NCBI GenBank assembly: GCA_032622095.1 | Contig: CP136067.1 | Location: 63,560,893-63,624,892, forward strand | Direction: 5' to 3' | Source: Siphonodentalium dalli | Taxonomy: Eukaryota; Mollusca; Scaphopoda; Gadilida; Siphonodentaliidae | Length of the DNA stretch: 64,000 bases | In this document: one piece after another, positions 48,712 to 59,180 of the stretch | Layout: each line of letters opens with the position of its first letter | Position numbering within the stretch: position 1 is the first letter of the stretch | Notes under the pieces: model-generated | Databases searched by the model: none | What the model was told of the DNA's origin: nothing | What the model saw: the letters and a program-made list of their open reading frames with translations, nothing else | Program-made: the position numbers and the translations under genes

Positions 48712-49461
48712 ATATCTATTATATATTTTGGAAGATCTGTCTGTCTGTCTGTGTGTTCGCGATGAACTCGAAAACGTCCCACCCGATTTCGATGAAACTT
48801 CGTATGTGGGGGTATTTTCGGCCGGGGACGAACATAGGCATATTAATTTGTCCGTGCGACGTCACCTTGACCTTGAAATCGGGTAATTTCAAGGTCAAAC
48901 GCCCGAATATCACGGGATTTCGATGAAACTTGGTATGTGGGGGTATCTTCGGCCGGGGAGTGGCATAAACCTATTAATTTGCACGTGCGACGTGACCTTG
49001 ACCTTGAAATTAGGTCATTTCAAGGTCAAACGCCCGAATATTACGGGATTTCGATGAAACTTGGTATGTGGGGGTACATTCGTACGGGGAGTCTCATAAG
49101 CATATTCATTTGCCCGTGCGACGTGACCTTGACCTTGACATCGGGTAACTTCAAGGTCAAATCGCCAATTTTGATGGGATTTCGACGAAATTTGATACGT
49201 GGGGTTACTTTTGTCCACTGATTGTTTTGGACGGGTCCAATCGTGACCCCGACCAGAGCTTGACCTTCAAAATTATCAATTCAAGGTCAAATCGGGTAAA
49301 ACCGGATGGATTTCGATGGGCACGTTTGTCGGGTACTTTTGTCCGGGCAGTGTTTTTGGACTGGTCAAATCGTGACCCCACTTGACCTTGACCTTCAAAA
49401 TGGACAATTCAAGGTCAAAGCCCGGACGAAGTCGGGTCACCTTCTAGTATATATATATTTA
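48712..49461. mobile_element. Microsatellite-core element, family I (131-bp core x5)
   Basis: Starts ATATATTTTGGAAGATCTG, CTGTCTGTCTGTCTGTGTG and ACTCGAAAAC; ends GACGAAGTCGGGTCACCTTC. Between them GATTTCGATGAAACTT or variants recurs at 48785, 48916, 49047, 49178 and 49309, exactly 131 bp apart. The first copies are near-identical and the last two have diverged. Each core carries TGACCTTGACCTTGA followed ~12-15 bp later by TCAAGGTCAA, so it reads as facing copies of TCAAGGTCA. The short frames in it are repeat shadows. Confidence 0.75.
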
Positions 49462-49662
49462 GTGATACATTGGATCATGCCAGGGATCTGTGCTCTGGCT
49501 CCGCCCATTGGATTGATGGACGCAGCTTTGGTAGGGCCTTCTGACATGATCTCATGCTGACTTATATATCACCCTGATATATATATTATAACATTTTATA
49601 TATTTATATATGCGAAAGATTTGTATCACAGGGTTTCTGCAATGATATCTTGTGATACATAG
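49462..49662. other. No feature recognised
   Basis: AT-rich spacer with TATATA runs; nothing else seen. Confidence 0.4.
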
Positions 49663-50500
49663 GTACCTCAGAGACATGTGATCAGAAGAAGAAAGAAGAG
49701 GAAGCTGTTCTAAGAAGGAAGACAGGACCAGTTCACGCTCCTCCAGTTACGCCACGGCGGTACAACCAGCTAGCGGGGATGCGTCTGGTGGAGTAGACGG
49801 GGTACTTGGGTCCTCCAGGACATTTGTCCCCCCACCAAACGCCAGCGGTTCTTGGTGCAAAGCTACCAAATCACGTGCGCACGAATCGTCACCGGCCGAC
49901 GGGCCTTGGCAGCTTAAGCGCAGGGCAGTGGCCCTACCTATATGGTAGCAAGTCTAGACCCCCTGGCCACGCATGCCCTCATCTCAGAAAGGCCTTGCCT
50001 GTCACTCAACCGTCTTGGGGCTCGGAGAACAATGACCTCTCCCCACCCTCCAGCTTGGCCAGGATATTAGCTTGGGCATGACCACCTTGCAGCACCTCTG
50101 ATCCGATGGCTTGACTCCATTATCGTTGTACAACCCGTTTGGCCTAATGGGTTCTCCATTATATGCTTTTTGCTTTGGCGAACAGCAGTTAGTTAACTCT
50201 TAATGTTGGTTGTCTCGCCATCTTCGGAGTGGGCCTCCTCCTGTGCAGGTCGTTCTGTCGCTAAGGCAGAGAGTGAGTTAGTCTCCTTGCATCATGATCC
50301 TGCATCATGATCCCATGGCGGGTGGGACCTTAGAACTGACAGATGAAGAACGAAGAAGACGACAAAGAGAAGAACGAAGAGTTTCTTCTTCCGTTATACT
50401 TGCTCGGTTCGCTCGCAACTATGAATTGGATGGCACCTCCTGGGATGTTTCTTCCAAAACAAGGGGGGCAGGTACACATTTGAGCAATATAGCACTCTAA
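49663..50500 (+). other. GC-richer segment with coding-like stretches, origin unknown
   Basis: After ACATAG or CCTCAG (49661-49671) a phase-1 frame reads SETCDQKKKEEEAVLRRKTG and ends NQLAGMRLVE at a TAG (49794-49796), like a basic cytoplasmic tail or a last exon. Further on, 50294-50500 encodes LELTDEERRRRQREERRVSS and ILARFARNYELDGTSWDV before a TAA. Base composition is richer in GC than the surroundings. It could be the 3' end of the upstream gene, another gene, or a transposon piece. No domain recognised. Confidence 0.25.
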
Positions 50501-50645
50501 CTATATGAGTTATTTCACGTACCTAATCATAACAGATTCATTAAAGAGTTCATATATGGTACAATCTGTTTTGGAAGAGTACATTCACTCAAAATTTGGC
50601 TATTAACTTTATTGCTCGTGCCTCCTCCTGGGCTTGCATTCTAAT

Positions 50646-50690
50646 CCATATAGTTCAGTGTGAAGGCTTCCTTTGGCGGAAATATTTATA
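50646..50690. mobile_element. Orphan MITE end
   Basis: Read on the minus strand these ~44 bp are identical to the left end of the fragment at 45308-45351 (core word GCCAAAGGAAGCCTTCACAC). They abut the complete MITE at 50691, so one element has landed in or beside the end of a relative. Confidence 0.75.
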
Positions 50691-51006
50691 TTTTTAAAAG
50701 TATAATATATATTTCCTTAATAAAGAAAGCCTGAACACTGAACTATCATAGGGCCCTCCCATGGCGGTGCCATTCTCAACCCCGCAACTCGCCAATCTCC
50801 TGATTGAGTCGGAAATAAAACTGACGATTCTCATGCGTACATCCGGGAAAAAATTCACGCGTGAATAATCTGTGCAGGACAATGAGCGTCCGGAGGCGAC
50901 CAAAAAAGTTAACCCTTTTCTACCATGGCTTGCAAAGTAGGACATATATCCATATAGTTCAGTGTTCAGGCTTTCTTTAAGGAAATATATATTATACTTT
51001 TTAAAA
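50691..51006. mobile_element. MITE with ~53-bp terminal inverted repeats
   Basis: The left end runs TTTTTAAAAGTATAATATAT, TTTCCTTAATAAAG, AAGCCTGAACACTGAACTAT; the right end is its reverse complement with a 3-bp indel (ATAGTTCAGTGTTCAGGCTT ... ATATTATACTTTTTAAAA). Total length is ~316 bp with no transposase, as in a non-autonomous DNA transposon. The ~83-codon minus-strand frame inside is also partly present in the 45.3-kb fragment, but only because the DNA is related. Superfamily not assigned; TTTAAA-like ends are noted. Confidence 0.85.
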
Positions 51007-51898
51007 TATGATATTAGTTAAAATACATTGTGTGTATTTGTAATCGTATGTAATAGCCATTTCTATTAGACATAAGCATAGAGTATGTGGTGTAAAACCA
51101 TTGACTTCCTTCAATGCATCCGAAAATATGTTTATCTCAAACGTTCTGTTTCTAGCGGTACCTGATATTTACTATTAAACTGTGCTCACTAAGATTAAAA
51201 CACAAAAGCCATGAATTATATTCCTATACAATAAAAGTTTTATTTAAATCTTTCAGTTCCAGGGGCCAATTATATAGGGGCACTAAAGTGCCAGGGCATA
51301 TAATCAGCCCTAATGTTTATTTTGGTAATAACTGTATGACAACACACACAAAAATGCTATTATGAAAAATAAATAGTTTCTATGCAAGAATCAATCTTTA
51401 TATAGAGTAACAATGCATGTATTATTGTATTTTTAATGACTTTTTAAAGTGAAAATTACAAAAAAAATAAACGAGAGTATTACGTCATTCATTTGGGGTT
51501 TTCGATTTCCAAAACTAATTGATTTCTCTACGTTCTGTGAGCATAAAGTCATGATTACAAGTTGATTTTGAATAAATATTTGCTAGTATTGTTATCTAAT
51601 TAATATATATATTATTATTCATTTAGTGTTTATTTGAAAAATACATTTGGTTTTCTGGGAATAGAAAATGAAAGTTCAAAACACTTTTGATTTCACGTCA
51701 GCCATTTTGTCACCTGGTCATCCTTACAATCGGCATGGCAAAAGTTTTTTTGATTAATTAAAATAGTTTACATTTATTCAATTATAGCATATTTTGGCTT
51801 AGTTTAAAATTATTATTTATAAGTAATTACAATTTTTTTTAATTGTTAATAATAAAATTGGGAATTGCCTGGGAAATGGCCACACCCATCAGACAGGA
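51007..51898. other. No feature recognised
   Basis: AT-rich DNA with no supported gene or repeat. Confidence 0.5.
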
Positions 51899-51951
51899 CA
51901 GGGTTCATACACCTAGCTGAGAGTAAAATTCCATAACTTTTCCATACTTTT

Positions 51952-52310
51952 TCAAGACTTTCGGACAAATTTTCCAAGACTTTTCAGTGAAAAAATTCCA
52001 TAACTTTTCCATACTTCGTACCTAGCTAAACAATGAGGAAGACCAATATATAAATTTCCAGGTTGTTTAAACAGAATGACCAATTTACTGATTTGTAACA
52101 ATTTCTTAACATCATTATAAGTCTCGAACTCCTTCACCATGTCATCTGCAGTGGCATGACCAATAAACACCGACGTCAAATACCTTGTTATAACAGTGGC
52201 ACCTTTCTCTCTAAAGTACCGTATGTGGATATCCATTTACTTCTGTTGATTCTTTTTGTTCAAACTTTCATCAAACAAAAGTATGAATGGACCACTCATT
52301 TTCACGGACG
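51952..52310 (-). pseudogene. hAT-like transposase core fragment with internal stop
   Basis: Reading on the minus strand, SGPFILLFDESLNKKNQQK is followed by a TAA (52239-52237) and then, in the same frame, by MDIHIRYFREKG and TRYLTSVFIGHATADDM. Segments G-P-F-x-x-L-F-D-E-S and T-R-Y-L-x-S-x-F-x-G-H are typical of RNase H-like hAT-type transposases with N-terminal BED fingers. The stop and the missing remainder show it is inactive. Confidence 0.65.
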
Positions 52311-52530
52311 AAATCAGCTGTTTTTGAAGTATTCAGCAAGACCAAATACCCCAAGGTAGGCGGTTTTCCTCTCACTACAATGGAAATTTATAGTCACCGC
52401 GCTGTCTGGGGACATTTTCTTGAACAGGTCACTCGCATTTGAATTTTAATTATAGGATGAGTGTGTTGAAATTGTGTGTAGAGTCCACAGAGTCTCAGAT
52501 TGCAAAACCTCTTTTGCAGTTGCAACACAC

Positions 52531-52830
52531 TCACTTTAATATGGAGGCAGCTTTTGGTTTTTCCTTTTGATCTGATGTCGTTTTAGGTTTGAGAAAATCT
52601 GCCATCTTCGTGCCGTTACTTTTCATGTTTGTTATGCCATCCATGTGAGTTTTTGATTTAGCGTGGCTGATGAGTGCCGCTTCGCCCATGTTGGCAATAT
52701 CTATTAACTTTCCGGATTTAACACACAGTCGGCATTTCGCCTTCATCCGGTTCTCTGGTACCCGATCTATCCATGCTTCAAACCGCGTATCCGTGACCCA
52801 TTTGTCACGGAAGACACAGTTTCCAAGCAT
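52531..52830 (-). pseudogene. hAT-like transposase N-terminus, BED-type zinc finger
   Basis: The 99-codon frame begins MLGNCVFRDKWVTDTRFEAW and contains KAKCRLC ... NMGEAALISHAKSKTH, a C-x2-C ... H-x5-H zinc finger as seen at the start of many hAT-type transposases and host proteins derived from them. The frame ends at 52531; the core of the protein continues, in another piece, at 52310-52100 within the same element. DNA binding to element ends is the known role of such fingers. Confidence 0.7.
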
Positions 52831-53257
52831 ATTTGTTTACTATTTAGGTCAAATTCTGATATATTTAGCGGTCAAGCAGGAGTTCCAGTAAGGGAGACAA
52901 TTCGTGTTTCGGCATACCGTAAAACGTGTAGTTCAACTATGACTACGGAGATGGTATCGCAAGCTTACATGATAAGATCGGAAAGTAATAGCGTTTATTT
53001 ACCTAAGAACTCGGCCTTGGGATATTCCATGACTTTTCAAGACCTTGAATCTTGGGGTAGCTTATGTTCAAGACTTTTCCCATAGTAGGGTGAAAAAAGG
53101 TCCCATTTTCCAGACTTTTCAAGGGTATTGAATCGAAATTTTCGAATTCCATAACTTTTCCAGGATTCAAGACCCACGTACGAACCCTGCCTGAGGAATT
53201 AAACTCAAGAAGGACTTGTTAAAACACGTATTTGAACAATCATTATCTCACTTTTAG

Positions 53258-53600
53258 CTCTGTCGTCTTTGTCGTCCGTCGTCCATGTGTGCGTGCGTGA
53301 TTCGTCAAAAATTTTCTTTAGCACGGGCTACAGGTCGTACCTTTGGTCGGATCATTGTGAAATTTGTCATAGCTGTTGATATATGGGAACGAGTCATTTT
53401 GGGGTCATTCGGAGAGAAAAAAACATGGCCGCCAGTGGCCATCTTGGATTTAAAAATTCAATCCATTAGCACGGGCTACAGGTCGTACTGTTCGTCTGAT
53501 GATCATGATATTTGTCATGGATGTTAATATTGACATGTAGATGGGAACGAGTAATTTTGGGGTCGTTCAGCCAAAAACATGGCTGCCAGTAGTCCAAGTC
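53258..53600. repeat. Copy of the dimeric A/B repeat with GTCGTC tract
   Basis: Starts with a GTCGTC-type tract (CTGTCGTCTTTGTCGTCCG near 53259) and continues with A then B half-units (GTACCTTTGGTCGG near 53338; GTTCGTCTGATGATC near 53490) as at 1-715. The short tract plus core plan is the same as in the microsatellite-core elements. Confidence 0.8.
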
Positions 53601-54844
53601 TTCTCGTACTAAAGCCGGCTAAGATATTGGGATGGAGGTGCCGGTCTTTAGTCCGAGTTCCAGGCCCATGCATTCCTATGACACGACTTAAGCGTTAGTG
53701 ACCCGCTCAAATAAAACCACAATTATATGAAATAAAATATCACAATTGCGACAATAAACGGATATTTTCCGCAGAAGACATGCTATTTGATCTGAAACCC
53801 ACATCAGTTGTGAATTGAAAGCGGTAATTTAATGCGAAAAGAGACATTTACCGCAATGTTTACAAATTTTTAAAAGTATGCGAACTCAGTTGACCTCGCG
53901 AACTGTGTTCGGCATTTTCCGTTGAAAATATTCCGTAGATTTTCGACTGACAATGCAAATTACGATGAATTCTCCATTGTAATCGTAATTATGTGTGTCA
54001 ATAAATAAAAAATAAATAGATTAATTAAACATTGAAGATATAAATGTAATACATTAAATAAATTACGGGGAATTACAACCCTCTCAAAGTTTAAAACAGT
54101 GTAAACACAACGAGCATTAGAATAAATAATATGGTGCTACATTTCCCACATTTGGTGGACTTCAGCGAAATTAAGATATATACTAAGCGAACAGAGCAAT
54201 ATACTGCTCTTGTTAAGCACACAAAAAATCAAACAAAATTTGTATAAATTTTTAACCTTAAGTTTGAAAAGTCCCACTAAAACGGAAGAACTATATTTCG
54301 AAACTGTGTGATTCGGTTCTCCGATTATTTTATCAACACAAAAGTCAAAATGCACATGGATGAAAATCACACGCATGGCAAGTCAGACTCAAGAGTTCTA
54401 ATTTGCTCCAATTTTGACAAGTTGCTTGCGAAAATTGTCAACAAAACTACCTTTCTGATCCTCCATTATGTCATTAAGTTTTTAGTGCGGGAATTGTTCT
54501 CAAAGCACATTGGAAACTGGACTTTGCGGCGATCGGTTTTCGCTATTTTGTTCGGAAAACCCCGCGCTATATATAGAAACGGAAACTAGAATACTCAGAA
54601 CAAACACCGGACAATGCCGAAGTTCTTCGGAACCTGAGTTCGGCTTTCAGTTAAGTAAACAAACAGAAAAAACAACGATGTTTGTGGCAATCAACCGGAA
54701 TATTCTATGTGTAATTTAACATTAAAGTTAGATTATTATACACCATTCTGACCATAATATGTCACTCTTTCCGACGTATATAGCATCATGTATTGCTTTG
54801 TTAGGTAAATCGAGTAAAATACACCACAGATTCCCGCCACAGAT
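53601..54844. other. No gene recognised
   Basis: Short overlapping frames around 54137-54719 on both strands match nothing I know. AT-rich in the middle. No clear repeat. Confidence 0.4.
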
Positions 54845-55195
54845 CCTGGATTTTATTCTTAGCATGACTAAATCCTTTGGCACGGGCTACAGGTCGTACC
54901 TTTGATCGGATCATTATGAAATTTGTCATGGATGTTAACATTGACATGTAGATGGGAATGATTCATTTTGGAGTCTTTCGGTCAATAAACATGGCCACCA
55001 GTGGCCATCTTGGATTTAAAAATTCAATCGATTAGCACGGGTTACAGGTTGTACTGTTCGTCTAATGATCATGAAATTTGTCATGGCTGTTGACATTGAC
55101 ATGTAGATGGGAACGAGTCATTTTGGGGTCATTCGGCAAAAAAAACATGTCTGCCAGTGGCCATCTTGGATTTTACTCTTTGCATAACTAGACCT
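54845..55195. repeat. Copy of the dimeric A/B repeat
   Basis: A half-unit, B half-unit, then the start of another A (TTTTACTCTTTGCATAACTA at 55173-55192). Same order and words as at 1-715 and 53.3 kb. Confidence 0.85.
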
Positions 55196-55257
55196 TTCAA
55201 CTTTCCACATTCGTAATCACTCCATTGACTGTAACACATGAAATTATTCCCTTTCCA

Positions 55258-55285
55258 AGTTGAGCTACAGTGTCATTGACACTTT
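55258..55285. repeat. Conserved hairpin next to the A/B repeat
   Basis: AGTTGAGCTACAGTGTCATT then GACACTTT. The palindrome AGTGTCATTGACACT (55269-55283) can form a 7-bp stem. The same words occur at 59149-59180, also close to repeat cores, suggesting the 3' end of an element. Confidence 0.6.
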
Positions 55286-56094
55286 CATTTATAGTGATAA
55301 TGTCAAATAAACATCATCACATCATACTTTAATAAGCATTGTCATCAATCTCTGATGAGTATTGTGGGCAGAAATTACGGGTTTTGAATTTGATTTTCCG
55401 TGTAAATATCCAGTTTTCAGTCCAAACAAATATTGAAGCTAGGCTGTGTATTGCAGAATATCTTTTGATATATTATAATGAATAATGGGCTTTGAGACAA
55501 TGAAAAATTTAAATAAGTGGGCACTCAGTAGATCAGATGTAATTTCGGAAAGCAAATTTCTGGTATTTTTTAGTTTTAAAAGTGAAAATCATTGAAATAA
55601 ATATTTTCCTTTGCCCAACAGTCTGCATGATGTGATTGTATGGTAATGTGCTTCCATTTTTCCTGTACAACTGCCTCATGCAAATGTTTTGCTTACATTA
55701 AGTCAGCCCAATATAAGATTTCCAAGCATTTAGCAATGATAATGTGAGCAGTATAAATAACTGTCTTCAGATGCAATTCGAATGGAATTTTAAAAGCCCG
55801 CCCAATTAATCTGCTGACTGTTTTTAGTGATTAGGTCAACAATTTGTGACGTCGTGTTCGTGTTACGGTCTGTGTTATTGGGGTGTGAAACGGGTGATCC
55901 AGTTGGCAGTTGACCAATCACCGAACATGATTTAGTGTAACACAGACGGGCTATGTAAATATTTGGCAATAAAATACATAGTATTGAAATGTTACTGACA
56001 CTGACAGGTCAAGGTTGTTTAGTCAAGTCTCAATATTCAAAAAATAAAATGGCTGCTACTAGCGATTTTCTAATTGTGAACCCATTTTCAAGGA
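55286..56094. other. No feature recognised
   Basis: No supported gene or repeat. Confidence 0.4.
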
Positions 56095-56815
56095 GGATTC
56101 GGGGGTATATAGTGGAGACCTTTGTCTGTCTGTCTGTCTGTCTGTCCACGTGTCATTCCGTCTGTCCCTCATATTTCACAACACAGCTCATGTATCGATA
56201 GTCCAATTTAGATGTCAATTGGTATGCCGGTAGACCAACATTGTGGAGGTTTTTCTGCTCTTTTTTCCAGAGTTATGGCCATTGGCTTGACACGTCCATA
56301 ACATACATTATGCTGTGGATGTCATGTCTTTATTATTGGATTTTGTTGTCCTTTGGCATGGTGATAGCACAGGTTGGGGGAAAGGATATCCACATAATAT
56401 GGGATTCCCCCATTAATTTTTGCCTTGTTTGACTTGAAAATTTGATAATTTTGTTTCCGAAAGAATATTTCAGATTGTAACTTGGGCAAAGATCTTCTGA
56501 TTCTGCTTTGGTGTGTTGATAGCACAGCTCGGGAAAGGATACCGACTTACTACAGGTTTTGTCCATTCATTTTTACCAGAGTTACAGCCATTGTTTGACT
56601 TGGCAATTTCTTAATTTTGTCTGTATGAACATTTCAGCTTGTACCTTGAGCATGGATCATCGGATTTGGTTGTGCTTTGGTTTATTGATAGCCAGTTAAG
56701 TGGATAAGATACCCACTTCTTGGATTTAGAAAATAAAAACAAAAATTCCATCAGTTGCCCACTCTCTAAACTGAGCGTCGGGGGCATATGCAATGCTTGG
56801 CATTGCACTTGTTAT
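56095..56815. mobile_element. Microsatellite-core element, family II (~155-170-bp core x3)
   Basis: Starts GGATTCGGGGGTATATAGTG, then a (GTCT)n tract near 56124-56148, then three diverged cores marked by GATAGCACAGG (56364), GATAGCACAGC (56518) and GATAGCCAG (56688), each followed by a GGA(A)AGGATA-like word; ends GTCGGGGGCATATGCAATGC. Start and plan match the element at 38651-39185. Confidence 0.65.
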
Positions 56816-56929
56816 AAATACTATTACATCTTTATGTGGCATCCAATGTCGTCACGGCTACAAGGGTGGTTCTCTTTTTTGCTCAACTTGACAAGATTGA
56901 GCTATTGCCATGGGTTGGCATCTTTTGTC

Positions 56930-58020
56930 GGATCTTCGGGGTGACCTTTGGATGGGAGCCATCAATAATTTCCAAAATTCCTTAAAAAACATTGGCACAC
57001 CCTGCATTTATTGGAGAAATGTTTTGTTTAGGTCATGATTAGGATCACCCCTAGATGGGAGATGGCAAACAATTTTCAATGGAAAACATGGCTGATGGCA
57101 GTCATCTTAAATTTTTACACTTTGCATAACTATTAAAATCCCTGTAGACCACTTCCCTTATCCCTTATCCGATTGGCACAAAACATCTTATTGATTTTCG
57201 GGCTGACCACTAGTTGGGAGCCATAAATTTTTATAATTGCATTGAAAATCATGGCTGCCAGTGGCCATCTTGGATTTTAATCTTTGCACAACTAAATCCT
57301 TTGGCACGCCCTACAGACCACATCCCTCATCTGATCTTTGGGCTGACCTCTAGAAATTTGTTAAAAAACATTGCCACCAGCAGGTATTTTGGATTTTAAA
57401 TTTGAAACCATCGGTACACCCTGCAGCCCGCATTTATTGGAGAAATGTTTTGAAAATTTACAGGCCTCCAGATGGGTGCAATCAAATTTGAACAAGCAGC
57501 CATCTTGTATTTTACTCTTTGCATGTCTATACTGTGGCCCACACTACAGACCACATCTCTCTACTGATCATGACCAACCTTCATATGGATCTCCATGGTG
57601 ACCTCTAGATGGGAGCCATTAATTTTTCCCAAAATTCATTAAAAACATGGCCGCCAGCCACCATCTTCGATTTCAAATTTGAATCTATTGGCACACCCTG
57701 CAGCCCGCATTTATTGAAAAAATATTTTGAAAATATACAGGGCATGTTTAGGATCACCTCTAGATAGGAACTATCAGATTTTTTTCCAAACATGGCTGCT
57801 GGTAGCATTTTGGATTTTACTCTTTGAATGACTAATTCTTTGGCACATCCTATCGATCACATCCTTCATCCGATCATCAACAAACTTCATATGGATCTTT
57901 TGGGTGACCACTAGATGGGAGCCATCAAATTTCTCCTTATTTCGTTGAAAAACATGGTCATCTTGGATTTTAGTCTTTTCATGACTTAATCCATCAGCAC
58001 ACGCTACATGCCACATCCCA
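56930..58020. repeat. Decayed ~150-bp tandem repeat, about seven copies
   Basis: The words AGATGGGAGCCATCAAATTT, AACATGGCTGCCAGTGGCC, ATCTTGGATTTTACTCTTTG and TTTGGCACACCCTACAGACC recur in order roughly every 150 bp (GATGGGAGCC-like words near 56953, 57053, 57215, 57472, 57609, 57764, 57913). A distant relative of the A/B repeat: both share the CATGGCCGCCAGTGGCCATC segment. Confidence 0.8.
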
Positions 58021-58869
58021 ATCTAAATAAAATTAGACTGTGTTTCATTTCAATTAACTTACGATCTAAAGACTCTCATGGTTAAATTATTTCAAACAAA
58101 ATCGATCCAATACGCAGTGAACAATGATGTGTTGATTGACCAATGAATAGCTTCCTGCAAATTCAATTAATATTCACTTATTCATACAAGCCACACCCGC
58201 GGTATTTGACTGCAATCTCATGATGTTATCGAATAAACTACATGTTAGCGTCTCATATCTTAACCGACCAAATGCTGTATATTCAAAATCAACTAACGTA
58301 CATTTATTCATAATTGGGGAATGATCAGACACAACAGGTATACATAATAAAATTCCATTAGCAAAGATCTTTAAAAAATATTATTTTCTCCTAACCTTGG
58401 GGTATTACATCACATGCCAAATAAGGATCATTTCAACTTTTGAGTAATCATATAGTAAATGTCAAGCGTATATTCTAAATAAGGAGATGATACATCATGA
58501 CCGCGGTACAGCTCAATAATATTTATTATAGCATGCTTTAATAATATCGCTATATTTTAATTACATTGTTCTTAATTATATAGCATCTGAATGGCGAAAC
58601 TTGTATTCTGTATGTATAGTGATGCAAACCTGAAACGAGCATTTTATTGCATGGAAATTGGTTAGAGACTAGGGACTACTCTTGCATGTTTACATGACCT
58701 CAGGCGACTGTGTGTCGATCTATGTGTGTTTCACTATGATAAACATTGCCTTATAAATATTTCACAAAAAAGGGAATTCCGTCTTCATCTTTGAAAATCA
58801 AATAGAATGCGAGTGTCATCAGATGTAGATGAAAGTAATGAGATGGAGTCTGGATATTTATCAGACTGG
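58021..58869. other. No feature recognised
   Basis: No supported gene or repeat. Confidence 0.4.
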
Positions 58870-59180
58870 TCACATCCGATCATCGCCAAACTTCAGGTTT
58901 TTCTTCAGGGTGATCTCTAGATGGGAGCTATAAAACTTTTCCAAAATTTATTAAAAAACAGACACCACGCGGCAGCCATCTTTGATTTCACATTTGAATC
59001 ACATCGGCACACATTGCAGCCCATTTGGAGAAATGTTTGAAATGAAAATGATTTCTTCTACACAATACAATCCCTTCACTGACACTTCTTGACTTTCCTT
59101 ATTCTTTATCATTCTATTGAAGGCTCAGCATAAAATTAAGCTCCCCAAATTGAGCTACATGCAGTGTCATTGACACTTTT
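58870..59180. repeat. Single diverged core of the ~150-bp repeat plus hairpin end
   Basis: Carries CATCCGATCATCGCCAAACT, CTAGATGGGAGCTATAAAAC and CAGCCATCTTTGATTTCACA, then at 59149-59180 the TTGAGCTACA ... AGTGTCATTGACACT hairpin seen at 55258-55285. Confidence 0.65.

Larger units (their letters stand above)
51899..53189 (-). mobile_element. Decayed hAT-like DNA transposon (~1.29 kb)
   Basis: The ends CAGGGTTCATACAC (51899) and the reverse complement CAGGGTTCGTACGT (53189) form short terminal inverted repeats of the CAGGG type usual in hAT elements. Subterminal zones on both sides repeat ATAACTTTTCCA and CAAGACTTTTC words. Inside, two pieces of one transposase lie on the minus strand (listed separately). 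Most of the catalytic domain is missing and stops are present, so it is dead. No clear 8-bp target duplication: the flanking octamers AGACAGGA and CCTGAGGA agree only in part. Confidence 0.7.

Noticed and set aside
48530-49221. Plus-strand frames through the 131-bp cores
   Set aside because: Repeat shadows. The strong-looking acceptor near 48634 (TTTGCTTTCTCAG) leads into a short hydrophobic frame that I could not link in phase to the upstream exons.
50694-50945. Minus-strand 83-codon protein similar to the 45.3-kb frame
   Set aside because: The similarity comes from shared MITE DNA, including its inverted repeats, not from protein conservation.
54308-54719. Overlapping plus-strand frames of 93 and 69 codons
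   Set aside because: No domain, no conservation evidence and no splice signals.
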